From contig NC_134021.1 of NCBI RefSeq assembly GCF_040712315.1, forward strand, positions 44,269,501 through 44,333,500: DNA of 64,000 nucleotides, written 5' to 3'. The notes under the pieces are model-generated. The model was not told where the DNA came from. It worked only from the letters and a program-made list of their open reading frames with translations, and ran no database searches. The stretch comes from Castanea sativa. Taxonomy: Eukaryota; Streptophyta; Magnoliopsida; Fagales; Fagaceae. Below, one piece after another: positions 12,219 to 25,109 of the stretch. Positions within the stretch are counted from its first letter, which is position 1. Every line of letters begins with the position of its first letter. A program made the position numbers and the translations under genes.

Positions 12219-12319
12219 TCAGTCGTACATGTATCCAGAAGCCTTTGTAAATGAATCTGCAAGTGTCATTTCTGTATCACCAGCACCAGATTCTTTGGAC
12301 TTGTTTTCCAATGGCAGTT
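12219..12319 (-). other. Candidate terminal exon, unknown product
   Basis: On the minus strand, a 'ttattgcag' acceptor precedes 12319. The frame then encodes LPLENKSKESGAGDTEMT and ADSFTKASGYMYD before a TGA at 12219-12221. The composition is protein-like, but I recognise no family and no matching upstream exon. It lies in the same orientation as the cyclophilin pseudo-exon 1.3 kb downstream, so both may derive from one old gene region. Confidence 0.25.
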
Positions 12320-13418
12320 CTGCAATAAGATATACAAAGACAGCATAATCTTCCATCATATATATAATATGATTCTTCATAAAACACACTTCAAATGAAC
12401 TCCCACCAAAAGAAAAACCACTGCAGGAGGGACATTAGTTCCCCCATGTTTAAACTGATAATGCCCATTCATTAAGGGGAAAAAGAAGTCATTATGTGTC
12501 TTCAACTAGAGGACTTCATCTAATAAATGGGTGAGGACACACTATGAGACCAGATTGATAGTAGAGGACAGAGGAAAAGGGTAAAACAAGAGAATTTAAA
12601 TAACAATCAAATAACACTATAACAGCCTATGAATATCTTAACAACCCCACCCCCCAAAAAAAATTAGTTTTCAGCATTGGGGATGAATTCTGGTTTATGA
12701 CACTTCTTACAAACACACAAGGAATTCCAGGCAACACAAGTGCAAGACCATACAAAGGCTCAAAGCCAGACACCGAGCTTTGAACACTAGCTAGGGTTCA
12801 TTTCATGAACAATGTCTCTGGCATGATTTAACCTCCTCCAGACTTCTAATCCCACTTAACTATCCCCCACCTCCATCTTCGTCATCCACCTAGTCGAGCT
12901 CACAGGACGCACTTCTGCCATGCTAATTGTGCATGACACACACAGCAAATCATGGGAAGGCTATCTTAAGACATGCTGCAACATTACATTACTAATGTTT
13001 TTCTCGAGATTATAAAATTTTCATTACTAATGTTTTTCTCAAGATTAAAAATTTTTTGGAAAGCAGAATAAGCATGTGGGTTATTAATGCCATGTGTCAG
13101 TAATTTACCATTTAAAACAACGCCTCCATGGCAAGGAACCTATGTTCTAGCTATATTTGCATCACCAACAATTTTCAGAAGAGATTACACAGTTCAAAAA
13201 TATTTTGTTCTGGTCAATAAATTTCAAACTTGGGGGCCTAGACAGAGCTCAAAGGAGTTCTCAACCAATTAATTGATCAAGTCCCTCCCTAAAATTAAAA
13301 TAAATTATATTTAACAAAGAGCATAAACAGGAAATGAAAGAATCACCAACAAAATGTCCTTCAGAAAACCCTTATATTTCTCTGGAGTAACTGACTCGAC
13401 TATTGCAGAATCTCACTT

Positions 13419-13491
13419 CAGTATCAAAATCTCCATTATTACAATGACCTGTAAATACTTCCGTATCAAAATCTCCATTATTACAATGACC
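13419..13491. repeat. Short tandem repeat, period about 43 bp
   Basis: The block 'gtatcaaaatctccatta' plus 'ttacaatgacc' occurs at about 13420 and again at about 13463. The copies are nearly identical, which suggests a recent slippage or local duplication event. Confidence 0.7.
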
Positions 13492-15501
13492 ATTAAATAA
13501 AGATGTACGTGCATGTGTTGAAAATTTCCAACACCAACACCAACACCAATACATTTTCATTACTATGTATATAAGGCAAATAAGTTCTTAATGTCAAATT
13601 TGCATGTGCCTTTGATCTAAAATGATGTCTGGGGTTATGACCATGGTTGAACTTCATACACAACATCAGACAAAAGACTGCAGGTCTTTGTCTTGTAAGC
13701 ATGACACTAGTACTTTCAAAAAGCCCAAAACAGCCATTAAATATGCAATCAACTAGCATCGAAAGCAAAATCATACCAACACTCTGAATCAGGAGCAATT
13801 AAGAGAATATCACATTTATCACTTCCACCACTTTGGTATGCAGCAAAGATAAAAGTAAGGGAAAAGATCAGGCATTGACAGATAGATATCTACATCCTGA
13901 TAAACCAATATTGACAAAGCAGACACTGTTCCACTTTTTAACTGAGGAGATGAGCCAGAAAGATAGCCCATTATCTGATTATTGTAAAATCATTAGATAT
14001 TAATGATGAAAGCAGCTGTGGAACTGGTGATACATCAAAGGATCAAGTAATCAAAGGTACCATTAGTATCAAATCAGATGTTGAAGTAAAATCATTTAAA
14101 TAATTACCATGCTAAATCAGTTTGTGATAAGGTGAAATAGCTGATGAGTCAAGCTGGCACTTATCTTAAGGAGTATATCATAGGAAGCTTTCCTGAATTC
14201 TTCATTGCCGTACATATAAAAAACATATTACTAATGCTGCAATCTCTCTTATCATGGAATTAATATTTTTTTTATAGGTAGATAGAGGGGCAGGAGGAGG
14301 TGGGGCTCAAACCACAAAAATGGGGCACCACAAAGGATGTCATTACCACTAGGTAATCACTTGAACCCCATTTTTTTTTTTTTATAAGTAATAAAAATGT
14401 TATTTGAACATTAAAAAAGAGTCACCCCAGTTAGAATACATGACGTATAAAACTGGAGATCAATACAATCAGAACACAAATAAAAGCACCCATCAAATCA
14501 TAAATCGAAGAGATAGAATGGCTTTTTACTATAGACACCCAATCTCATAGCATTTTAAAAAATAAAAATTTTAGATTGATTACTATCCTTTCAAAATCCT
14601 CAAAACACCGGTTGTTTCGCTCTAGTTTAATATCAAATAAAAATTATAAGAAGGGTGTGGTTACAATTTAAGTAATAATGACACAAGAAGCTTCAGATGA
14701 CTCAAGTACTAAGCTTGCTTCAAAAGGTTGATAACAGAAATGTAATGTAATACATCAAGAAGAAAGAAAGAGTTGGACCACAGTCCCCCACCACAATATA
14801 CACACAAAAGAAAATCATGAAAGCCTAAAAAGGTACGAGGAAATATTGGCATACATAAACTACCAAATCATATAATCTAGTTTCCCATGTTGCAAGATAG
14901 TAAAGCTCTTAAGGACCTCTCCATATTTTCAGATGATTTGCTTACTATACATACTGTCATGCATCCTCATTATTCAGGGAAAATATTATTTGTGTGCATT
15001 GACTTCCTATCTGGAGATCATAATTGACTGCAGATGAATATTCAATTTAGCAGAAGAAGACTTCATGTGGATAGATAAGTCTACCTCAAATGCTACTTTA
15101 GTGGCAGCCTAAATTGCACCAACACTGACATGGGTATGGAAATAGGGGTACAACAATTTTTGAAATATAAGGGTACAACAAGGCGTGGGTACGGCAATTA
15201 AATAATTAATTAAATTTTATATTTAGGCATATTTTTTAATATTTTTAGACATAAAGTACGTTTATGTCTAGAATTTATATTATGTAAGAACTACAAATAA
15301 GTAAACTAACACCCAAGTAGTACAATAATACACATAAAATGTTTAGAGTACAAACCAAAAGTTTAAATAGGCTACATTCAACATCAAACTAAAAATATAA
15401 AAGGAAAACAAGCTTTAAACTTTCAAGATTACCATTGAACAACAAGTTCAACATCAAACTAAAAACATAAAAGAAAAACAAGTTTTAAACTTTCAAGTTT
15501 A

Positions 15502-17683
15502 TCACAGAACAACAACATCATCGTCATCAACATACTCATCATTCTTAACAAGACTTATCTCCATCTCTGGCTCATCTAGTGTGAGATGAGCAATCTCAAG
15601 CAACCCAGGTCCTCCAAATGGTTCGTCCCAAGTATCTCCACCAATGTCCCAATTCTTAGAGTTTCCTTTAGTGTACTCTTCCCTCCTCCTTGAAAGAAGT
15701 CGAAGATTAGAATGAACAAACACTAAATCTTCAACACGTTTAGGAGTAATTCTATTCCTCCTCATACAATGGATGAAGCCATATGTACTCCAATTCCTCT
15801 CAGCACATGATGATGAGCAAGGCTGTCCAAGAACCTTGAGAGCTAGAGTTTGAAGCATTGGTAACTTGGACCCATAATTTGACCACCAAATCATCGGATC
15901 GAAGGTCCACCTATCATCCATGTTATCATCATCATAAGCCATAATTCCTAAAAACAAACCAAACTCCGCAACAACATTCCTCCTATCATCAAGATCAGGA
16001 AAGAATCTTTTGAGGCACTTGTTTCTCTCCCCAGAAATTTCAGCATCCTTATGTGGCGCAACACGGCCTCTGACTTCCTCAATCCATTGATTAGTATAAT
16101 ACCTAGTTAAAAGCAAATAAATAAGTACAACTAATGAATTCAGTTTATTTGTTTAAAAATGCCTAAAAGAATATAAAAGAAAAGATTAAAGAGATAAAAA
16201 AATTACTTCGGATTCAAGGAGTGGGCTAGGCAATGAAGTGGTGTGCAATTTTTAGTCCACCGTTCAATGAGAATACTATGTACCACCTCATAGAATGGAG
16301 ACTCCTCATAGTCTTCCTTGCCTTCATGCCGGTATATTTCTTTCTTCACATTTTCTATCATGGAATCCCACATTTCATGCACCTCATGGAGAATAGGTGC
16401 ATCCGTGTCAGCCACTCGAAGCATCTCATAAATAGGTCCTGTGAATCTCAGAATGTATGCAACCTTGTCCCACCACAAATCATTCAAAACATAATCCCTC
16501 ACAATTTGAGCTTTTCCTACATCATCTTCTCTATATGACATCCATTCCTCACCAATGACCATATTTTGAAGTTGCTGTTTTACTTGAAACAATCTTTTAA
16601 GCATGATGATAATTGAAGCAAATCGTGTTTCAGCAACAGCAAGCAACTTCAAAGGGGAATATGAATTAAAAATTCCTAATCTCATAGAATGATTTGTGAT
16701 GAAAATACGAATGAAAGTTGCCTCATCTGCAACTTGTGCAATCCATTTACATTCATTATATGAAACCTCATTCTCCAAAGAGTTCTTAGGTGCACATATA
16801 TTCCTCAAGGCCAAATTGAGGGTATGCACAACACAAGGTGACCAAAATATATGAGGATATTCAGCTTCAACAATAGATCCTGCGGCCTTCATAATAGATG
16901 CATTATCAGTAATAATTTGGACAACATGTTGATGCCCAACCTCACCAATGACCTTTAGAAACAAGTCAGAAATGAAGTGCTTGTCTTTGTACTCTTTGGT
17001 ACCATCAATGGATTTGATAAAAAGTGGCCCTTTCGCTGATGTAGCCATAAAATTGATAAGTGGCCTTTTTTGAATATCTGTCCACCCATCACTTACTATG
17101 CTTAAACCATTTTCTTTCCAAGTTTCTTTAATTGACTTCAACAACTTCTCAATATGTGCCCTCTCTTTATGCAACAAAGTTGTTCTTAATTTATTGTAAC
17201 CCGGAGGAACATAGCCCACTAAATTATTATTAGCTGCAAATTTGATCATCTCAATCCAATACGGGTTCTTAGCAAAGTGAAAGGGTAAACCAGCAGAATA
17301 AAATGTCCTAGCAATAAGAGAATCTAATTGCTCTCGACATTGATTGTTAAAAACCTTCTCCAAAGGAGAATTCCCAACCCCTTTTTTGTTCTGAAAAAAT
17401 GGATGACTTGTAGCTATACTACTCTCACTAGGAGCCAAATTAGGACTACTAGCAAAATCAGTTGGTAAAGACACTAGCTTAGGCTTCTTCGGTCTATGCA
17501 AAGCTTCTTCGGTCTATGCAAAGATTCCTCGTACGCATCTTCTAATTTCTTCATTTCATTCTGATACTCATCTCCAACCTTACATCTAAAAGTAACATTC
17601 CCACCACCATCACTTGCTTTTTCTAACTTAGTAACATATTTCCATAGAGGAGCAGCTGACTCAGTTGATTTTTCAGTACTCAT
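15502..17683 (-). pseudogene. hAT transposase, two exons, one frameshift
   Basis: Start ATG is at 17683-17681 (MSTEKSTESAAPLWKYV), where LWKYV and the downstream GGNVTFRC look like a BED-type DNA-binding finger. Next comes a DUF659-type catalytic region (SIVSDGWTDIQKRPLINFM, then QIITDNASIMKAAG, then WSPCVVHTLNLAL), with a DGW/TDN/CVVHTLNL pattern typical of plant hAT enzymes. Exon 1 ends at 16207 (donor GTAATT) and exon 2 starts at 16102 after 'aactag'. The 104-bp intron is inferred because splicing joins HSLNPK to YYTNQW, a usual hAT junction. Exon 2 carries the dimerisation region (LALKVLGQPCSSSCAERNW). Total length is close to 700 residues, normal for the family. The single visible break is a 20-bp duplication at 17484-17523. 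It cuts and pastes DNA in the nucleus when active. Confidence 0.88.
17484..17523. repeat. 20-bp tandem duplication breaking the hAT frame
   Basis: 'cttcttcggtctatgcaaag' is present twice in immediate succession. Since 20 is not a multiple of three, the extra copy shifts the frame and brings a stop shortly after. With a single copy the N-terminal and catalytic frames are continuous. It is probably a slippage or a repaired double-strand break. Confidence 0.85.
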
Positions 17684-17815
17684 TTTAGTAAAATCACCTA
17701 CAATATTTAACTTTAATAAATAAATAAAACCATAGCAGGACACACAAAAACAAAAATCACTAAATTCATAATAAACATTATAATTTATAAGGCAAAAGGC
17801 TGAGTAAAGAAACAA

Positions 17816-17818
<3 letters not shown>

Positions 17819-17850
<32 letters not shown>
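17819..17850. repeat. (AT)n microsatellite in hAT leader
   Basis: There are about 16 AT units upstream of the transposase ATG. GA-rich microsatellites lie further upstream at 17961-17978 and 18012-18041. Confidence 0.9.
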
Positions 17851-17852
<2 letters not shown>

Positions 17853-18009
17853 ATACAATATAACACAGTGAGAGTGGAATTAAAAAAAAATGCGTGAGAA
17901 AGAGATTATAAGTAACACGGTAACAGTACACCCAAAGCAGAAAAAAAAAAATCACAAAACAGAGAGAGAGAGAGAGAAGAGAAGGTCAGAGGAGTCGGAC
18001 CTGTCCACG

Positions 18010-18040
<31 letters not shown>

Positions 18041-18416
18041 CAGAAGGGATAGAGGGCAGCGACTGTCTATGGAGCTCGCTGACTCACCAATCAGCCCAAT
18101 CTAGCACCAGTGAGGGACAGAGGGCAGCAGGCAGAGGGAGGGTTGGGCTGTGGGTTTCACAATAATGATTTCTCACTTCTCAGACTCAAGCTTTTTTGTT
18201 TTAGGGTATATCACAAAATCAACGGTAATGATTTTTCCATCTATCAAAATTTGTGATTTTTTTTTTTCACTGCTGGCGTGTCCACCGTGTCCACGCCATG
18301 TCGGAGAAAAAAAAAGACACCGCTCGGACGCTAGAGTCCAGTGAGTCTTACCGGTATCGGTGTCGGACACCGGTACTTCACCAAAAATGGCGTGTCGGTG
18401 CAACCTAGGTGGCAGC

Positions 18417-19300
18417 TAGGCTTCTACTATCAGTATCAAGCCCTTTTGTGGGCCAAATCACAATCCACCGATGGTAGGGTAATGGCAGTGAACAGCCATT
18501 ATCTGATTAAGAGTTTTAAGCTCCGAGGTTTTTGGCAAAAACAAAAAATTAAAGGATAGAACTGAGTGAAGTGTATGGGATAAAGACCTCATTATTCACA
18601 TTTACACAAGATCAGGCCTAAAATTCAGGCAGAGCTTCAAAGATGTACTCTTAAGAATCTAATAGGTTTGAGAGAGAATAAGCAGACCAAACAAAAGTTG
18701 TATAGGACATTTACAACATCATACTTGTACAAAAAATAGCTCTTACCTCCTTAACTGTGAGTATAATTCTCATTGAGTATAAGAAAGGCCTTCGTATTCT
18801 CCTCCTCCAAGCTCATCTGCACAAGCATACAAAGGTTTAACAAAAATTCAGCTAAAGAAATTTAACAGCCTTCTTTAATACTGTACAGAGAAGGCTGCTG
18901 CTTCACATATAGTGCTGAAAGCATATATGTTTGTAGGGAACCAACTGCGTTTCCCAAATCTGAATTAACCCAAATCTGAGTTTCCCATTTGAGTTACAAG
19001 TTCCCAACACGTGCATTTAACTATCAAGAAGCAGCTGTAACCTGTAGGATGACGGAAGTAAGAGGAGACGGCAGGATAAATTGGCATTGAAAGCCTTAAA
19101 GTGCCATCTGGCAGTTGACCTTCTGTACCAAAATGTCAAGGTTAATGAATTTTGAGCTCCTCTGTTTCTCATTTCCTCAACAATGTGGGTTCCAGTTTAA
19201 GTGTTTTTTCAGTTTCCTTTCCTATTGTGGCTTTTGAAAGTATGTCAAATATTTAAATGACAAAGTAATTCATTGATCAGAAACAGCAGGATATTCACTT
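18417..19300. other. Noncoding, with one exon-like motif
   Basis: The interval is mostly featureless. At 18747-18816 the minus strand has a 70-bp segment between a 'gcttgtgcag' acceptor and a 'gtaaga' donor. It reads MSLEEENTKAFLILNENY and then a stop. At 20309-20470, further out, the minus strand ends in 'gtttcag|gtaatt', like a 5'-UTR exon. The two could belong to one minus-strand transcript whose intron was hit by the hAT element. Support is weak. Confidence 0.25.
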
Positions 19301-19586
19301 CAATCTGGATCCAGTGAAGTGGTTACCTCCTGATGCAAGCTGTTTTAAGCTAAATGTTGCTGGTTTGAGCATCAAAGATGGGACTAGAGGTGTGGGAGCA
19401 GTAATTCATGATAGAGTAGATGAGGTGTTTGCTGCATTGTCTGAGAGAGTTTGTGATTCATCGTTGACTAAAAAAATGTGCATTACTCCTCTCTCACATA
19501 TAGTGCAATGGAGTCATGTCACAGAATTTAGTACAGTGATTGTGGAATGTGAATACGCTGGGATGATAATGCACTTACAAATGTAG
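19301..19586 (+). pseudogene. LINE-type RNase H fragment
   Basis: The plus strand encodes KWLPPDASCFKLNVAG, then GTRGVGAVIHDRVDEVFAAL. This matches the start of the RNase H domain (RVT_3 type) carried at the end of plant L1 LINEs, where an acidic residue normally follows LN. Here it reads NVAG, so the catalytic aspartate appears lost. The similarity fades after about 19460. It is a relic scrap of a non-LTR element with no recognisable ends. Confidence 0.7.
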
Positions 19587-19599
19587 CACGCTATTTTGT

Positions 19600-21024
19600 T
19601 GAATAGGGACAATTGCTAAATGATATTAGGCAAAACATGTTAAGTTTAGAATGTGTTTCTTTCCAATTTGTGCAGTAACTCTGCAACTCAAGAGAGCTAG
19701 CAAAGTTTTCTCAGCAGAATGTAGAGCCTCAGGTGTGGCTTGAGTCCTTTCTTCTTGCTCCCAATTGTACACAAAGATATATCTAAATAATAATTATAGC
19801 CATAAGCTAGCCTTTATTCAACCAAAAAAAAAAAAAAAAGACAATGAAAGGGTGTTTGGGATTCATTCAAGGAAACCCAATCTCTTTAACGCTTCAATTT
19901 GCAGTAAAAGTTTAATATCTTTATCAGATTTTTACAAATTAAAGAATAGGAGCTAAGTCATGCAATCAAACCCTCGTTGAAACCTTATTTATACATTCAA
20001 TAAGAATCTAACTTAACAATACTAAAGACAACCATAAATTAAACAAGCATATACATTAACATTATATGTTTTCTTATATCTTAATCTACCACCAAAAAAA
20101 AAAAAAAAACCTACTAAATATTATAAATTTTAGATTTTGATGCACAATCAAAAGAATATCACAGCAACCAACAAGAAATGCATAAAATAAAATTTAATGG
20201 TCAATGAATAGGGTTTGATAAAAAGAATCGTAAATATAAAACTACTTTTTGTCTCTTCTCAATTTTCTAGGCAACCAAACAGAAAGATAAGATGAAAGAT
20301 TAAATTACCTGAAACGTTTCGAAACGTTATTCTGCTATCGAAGGAAAAGAACGCAGAAGAGAGCTTTTTAGGGACCTCCAAATTCCAATTAGGGATGGAA
20401 TAAAAAAGATGGATAGGCGCAAGACTTAAGGGGCCCCCTACCCAAAAAAATTTCAGGGTCCTCCGTTTTATGAACAAAACTACAAAACCTCTAAAATTTG
20501 TACAAAAAAGTGTCCTAAAATTGTAGAGTGGTAACTGGATTTAAAAAAAAAGATAAAAATATATATAGGTTGTGTTTGATATTGGCTTAAAAACCTACTT
20601 TATTTTATTCTTTAATTTATTTTTGTCATTGTTCAGTTTATTTTTGCTATTATTTATTAATTTTATTGTACTTTTTAGTACTATTTAGTATATTTGTGGA
20701 TCTCACTGTACCATTTCAGCTACCTTTTAACTTTATTTACAGTACTTTCAACAAAAAGTTTTCAATTTCAGCTAAATAAACTGCCCTCAAACAGACTCTT
20801 AGAATGGTTTTGTTTTGCATTCTTTCTCCTGCCTCTAAGAAGGCTTTCAAAATATGAAAATATCGAGCAAATAGAAATCCAACTTAACTAAAATCCTAAA
20901 ATGTTTTAAAAAATTGTTATCAATGTGTCAAGTAAGAACCATTATCTCACAAGAATCTTCTAAAAAAAATTATATCACAAGAAGATTAAGTGGATTAATT
21001 AATTATTATTAATTGTAATATATT
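19600..21024. other. Noncoding spacer
   Basis: AT-rich DNA with A-runs (19823-19839, 20093-20109). No credible gene is seen. Possible UTR-like exon end on the minus strand at 20309 (see the 18417-19300 entry). Confidence 0.5.
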
Positions 21025-21087
21025 CACAATTAAACCTTTTTAAAAAAAAGAAAAATCCACACAAACTTGTATTAAAGAAAACTCTTA

Positions 21088-21206
21088 TGGTCCGTTTGGA
21101 TTAAGGGGGGAGTAGAGTAGAGTAGAGTAAATTTAGCACAAAATTAGCCTATTTTTAGCCAACTCTACTCTACTCCCTCTCCTTTTCCCTCCATCCAAAC
21201 AAGCCA
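21088..21206. mobile_element. Harbinger/Tourist-like MITE, 119 bp, nested in LINE
   Basis: Left end TGGTCCGTTTGGAT, right end (reversed) TGGCTTGTTTGGAT. It is flanked by TTA at 21085-21087 and 21207-21209, the TSD expected of PIF/Harbinger elements. The interior has inverted 'agtagagtag' / 'ctactctact' stretches and can fold into a hairpin. The same family starts at 49110, where it breaks peptide copy 3. Confidence 0.85.
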
Positions 21207-21293
21207 TTAAGAAATTACATCAATATGAACTAAAAAAGTAATAACTGATAGGACAGCTTCCATCCCCACCAAGAAAGGGTAAGAATTCTTCGT

Positions 21294-24200
21294 TCATCTA
21301 GCTAAGGCGTGGGCAACCCCATTTCTCTGCCACCTAACATGAGAGAAAGAACAAGTTCATAGCGAAATCATTATAGACTTACAGTCTTTTATTATATGAC
21401 CAAAACTAGAGCGATCAAAAACATCTTCAGTTAAAGACTTGAACACAATTTCTGAATCACCTTCAATAATGCATTGCTGGAAGCCCAACTCCACTGCCAA
21501 CAGAATTGCCCTCCTTGCTGCCATGGCCTCAATCATTTCCCCCCCTCCCGATGGCATACCAATCTTTTCTGCTAGGGACACCATTACCTCCCCCCTTTCA
21601 TTTCGAACCACAATTCCTAACCCAGCTTCATCTAACTCAGTAAAGATTGCGCCATCATAATTTATTTGATAAGTGTCTGTCGGTGGTGGTTGCCATTCCT
21701 AGATTGTTGGTTTCTATTTTGGTGAGCTTTCGGCCTTCTTCACCTGGAATTCTGCTAGTGATTTTGAGGTAGCTTCGAACAACTTATCAGGAGATAGACT
21801 AGGTTCTTTGAAATGGCATTTGTTCCTCCTACACCAAGTGAACCATGCCAAAACCAGGAAGAGCTCCGCATTTTTTCCTTCGTGTCTAATTCTGCAGATC
21901 GGGTCCATGACTGAGCAAGAACGTTGGTGAAGGTTTCACAGCCCTTTGAACTAGGGACCCTAACTAATTTGTATTTTCTCACACTCCTATAAAGCGTGGA
22001 TTGTTGTCTCTTCTGACTTACCACAGGCGGTGCATAATGGAGAGTCCACAACTTTCCTATGATACAAATTCTTCATCGTTGGTAATGATTCAGTGCAAGC
22101 TCGCCAACAAAAAATCTGCATTTTGTTTGGAATATTTAACTTCCAAATACCCTTCCAAAAATTTCTCTGAGTTGCCTGGTCTAAACCCAATGCTGCCTCT
22201 CTTCTTTCTATTTCTTCAAGTACTTGATACCCTATTTTCACCGAATAGTTGCCATCCTTGCTCTGTGGCCAGACTATGCAGTCTTCTTGCAATGTCGGAC
22301 ATAGTGGCATGGCTTTTATACGCTGGGCCAGCCAAGGGGAAATTAGCTGATCTATCAGCTGCCTATTCCATTCCCTTGTCTCCACATCAATGAGGCTAGA
22401 CACTGTGCTATAATCTACAAACTCCTGGTTTTGAGTTGCTGCCTTCAAAGGAAACACTCCCGAAATCCATTTGTCATGAAATACATGGACTCTGCTTCCA
22501 TCCTTAATCCTCCAAAGCATCCCTTCTTACACCACTTGCTTTGATAATACTTCACCACACATAGGATCCTTTAGAACTCTTTGCTTCAAAAACAAAACCT
22601 GATGGGAAATATTTTGTGCTAAACACCTTATAAAACAATGATGTCTTGTCAGTTAGCAACCTCCATACCTGTTTCACCAACATAGCTTTGTTAAACTTAG
22701 CCAAATCTTTGAAATCCATACCTCTGTCAGATTTTGGCTTGCATAATATTTCCCAATTTTTCCAATGGATTCTCCTTTGACCACCACGCTTTCCCCACCA
22801 AAACTTTCGTATTAGCATCTCAATATCATTACAAAGTCCCATCGGCAACATGAAACAACTCATTGCAAATTTGGGATAGCTTGGACTACCGATTTTAGCA
22901 ACACCTCTCTACTTGCCTGTGACAAGAGCTTTTCTTTCCAACCTTGTAGTTTAGTCCACACTCTTTCTTTGATGTAATTTAGGCTTGCCTTTTTTTTTTC
23001 ATTTCCACAACTATTGGCAAACCAAGGTATTTTTCATATTCCTTTATCTCCGGTACTCCAAGGAAATTTAAAATCTCCCTTTTCTTCTCTTCGACTACAG
23101 CTTTGCTGAAAAATAATGTAGTCTTGGTTCGGTTGATTTGTTGCCCCTTACTCATACTTGGATAGGATGTGTTGAAAGACTTGTAACTCCTCCATTCTTG
23201 CACGGCAAAATAGCAAACTGTCATCTGTAAAAAATAAGTGAGTAATCCGAGGTCCATTCTTACATAATGAGTAGCCTCTTATTAAGTTTTCCCTTTCTTC
23301 CTGTTGAAGCATTCTATTCAATCCTTCAGAACACAAAATAAAGAGATATGGGGAGAGTGGGTCTCCTTGTTTGATTCCCCATGTAGGATAAATATCTCCT
23401 TTCGGCTCACCATTTACCATAATAGAGTAAGAGACTGTGTCGATGCATTGAAAGATAAAGACTATCCATGTTTCACAAAAACCCATCTTTCTCATGACTC
23501 CAATCAGGAAACTTCACTCCACTCTGTCATATGCCTTGCTCATATCCAACTTCAAAGTTATAAAATCTGCATTTTTTCATTTTTGATTCTTCATCTAATG
23601 TAACATCTCAAAAGCCACTAAAATGTTGTCTGAAATAGCCTTATTTAATTGAAACGCACTTTGTGAGTCAGAGATAATGTAAGGTAAAACTTTTTTGAGT
23701 CTATTAGCAACAACTTTCGAAACCAATTTATAAATAATATTACACAAAGCAATAGGGCTAAAATATGAAACTCTAGATCGGTTCTTGACTTTTGGAATTA
23801 AAGTTATAAAAATACAGTTTATTGTGGATGCGATAGAACCTGTGTTTAGACAATTGATGACTGCTTGTGATACATCCTCCCCAATGGTTGTCTAGAATTT
23901 TTGGAAGAAAAGTAGAGGAAATCTATCAGGTTCTGGAGCTTTCAAAGGGTCCATTTGTTTCAAAGCTTCATCCCTCACAAATTCTATTGTTAACATATCA
24001 TTCAAATCCAGTGTGATCAATGTGGGAATTGCTTCTAGAACATACTCCAGGTTAGAGGGATTGGTCGAATGGAAAAGCTCTTGATAATGGGTGACTAGGA
24101 TCTGTGCAATCTCCTTCTCATCCGAGCACATCATGCCTTCAACATTCTATAATTCCTCAATCCGGTTTCTCCTATACCTGTGTGAAGCATGGTTATGAAA

Positions 24201-25106
24201 GAATCGTGTATTTTGATCCCCTTCATGTAACCACAAAGCCCTTGACCTTTGCTTCCACATTTTTTCTTCTTTTATCAACAATCCATTAATCTCCCATTTC
24301 AATCTGTGCACTCTATCCATTGACCCGCTCCTAACTGCCTCCTCATTGGTCGTCCTTAGTTGCTCCTTTTTTTCTTTCAATGACCAAGTGATGTTCCCAA
24401 AGTGTACACAACTCCATTGTTTGAGATTTGCCTGGCACTCTTTAATATTTCCTTCCACTTGATCAATCGAGCTCCCACTAACAGATCTCTCCCAAGCCAA
24501 AACAACCACTTCTCTACACCTCGGGTCCTCCAACCACATTTGCTCGAATCTCCAAGGTTTTCTTCATCTCTTTGGAATACCTTTCGGCAGGATGAGTATA
24601 GGCTTATGATCTAAAGACCCACACTCCAAATGTATCACCTTTGTGGTTGGGAACATCTCAATCCACTCCCACGATTGAAATCATGTACATGCACACACCC
24701 ACAGGAGTGAATGCTTATTCTTCAATCGTCTTAGCTTAGTCCATGATTCATGATGAATATTCGTGTCTGGTTCACCATAGAATCTTGTAAATCTCCATTC
24801 ATCTTCTTTTCCTTTATTCACAATGGCATCTCTGTGGTTAAAGGAATATGAATCCATTGTAAAATCACACTCCTTTTTCCACAAGACAGCCACTCCACCT
24901 CCTCTGTTTTCTCTAGATACCTCAACCAAACCACTAAATTTATATCGAACCTTGATTGTCTTTAGCCTAGCTTTATCAAGCCATGTTTCGGCTAAGAGCA
25001 CGACTGATGGATCTTGTGCCCAAATCATATCTTTGAGCTTTTCCTCTGTCTGTGGGTTCCCAAGCCTATGACAGTTCCAACATATGAGATTCATTGTCCT
25101 TGGCAA
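21294..25106 (-). pseudogene. LINE ORF2 (EN-RT-RNase H), inactivated
   Basis: The N-terminus (25106-24690) is an APE-type endonuclease: LICWNCHRLGNP, then LLAETW with the metal-binding glutamate, then GGGVAVLWK. A linker follows at 24539-24147. The reverse transcriptase spans about 24140-22980, including GIKQGDPLSPYLFILC and the catalytic FTDDS near 23230 (family consensus FADD). A zf-RVT region (about 22520-21990) reads IPNKMQIFCWRACTESLPT, followed by a C-x2-C pair (CTACG). The C-terminus (about 21700-21294) is RNase H, ending near GVAHALAR and a TGA at 21294. ORF2 copies its RNA at nicked chromosomal DNA. At least five frame changes or stops interrupt the 3.8 kb, so no functional protein can be made. 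The start is chosen at MPRTMNLICW; the second methionine is equally possible. Confidence 0.85.
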
Positions 25107-25109
25107 GGC

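Larger units (their letters stand above)
10970..15100. other. Mostly noncoding, intron-like stretch
   Basis: The sequence is less AT-rich than the duplicated units, as in introns of a real gene. I found no convincing coding chain apart from the low-confidence exon at 12219-12319. Minor features are short repeated 'gaattctacgagagaattatata' words at 11365-11420 and the small tandem repeat near 13420. Confidence 0.4.
15109..18408 (-). mobile_element. Complete hAT DNA transposon, 3.3 kb
   Basis: The left end reads CTAAATTGCACCAACAC and the right end, reverse-complemented, reads CTAGGTTGCACCGACAC, so the terminal inverted repeats match at all but a few positions. The flanks are gtggcagc at 15101-15108 and gtggcagc at 18409-18416. 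This is a perfect 8-bp target duplication, the hallmark of hAT insertion. The interior carries a BED/DUF659/dimerisation-type transposase on the minus strand, plus AT and GA microsatellites upstream of it. The long 5' region (17700-18408) would hold promoter and leader. Confidence 0.92.

Noticed and set aside
16233..16538. Open plus-strand frame of about 100 codons
   Set aside because: It is antisense to the hAT catalytic region, whose minus-strand frame carries clear family motifs.
18747..20470. A confident minus-strand gene linking 20309-20470, 18747-18816, 12219-12319 and 10782-10963
   Set aside because: Splice-like borders exist, but reading frames do not connect and no common protein is recognised; kept only as weak notes.
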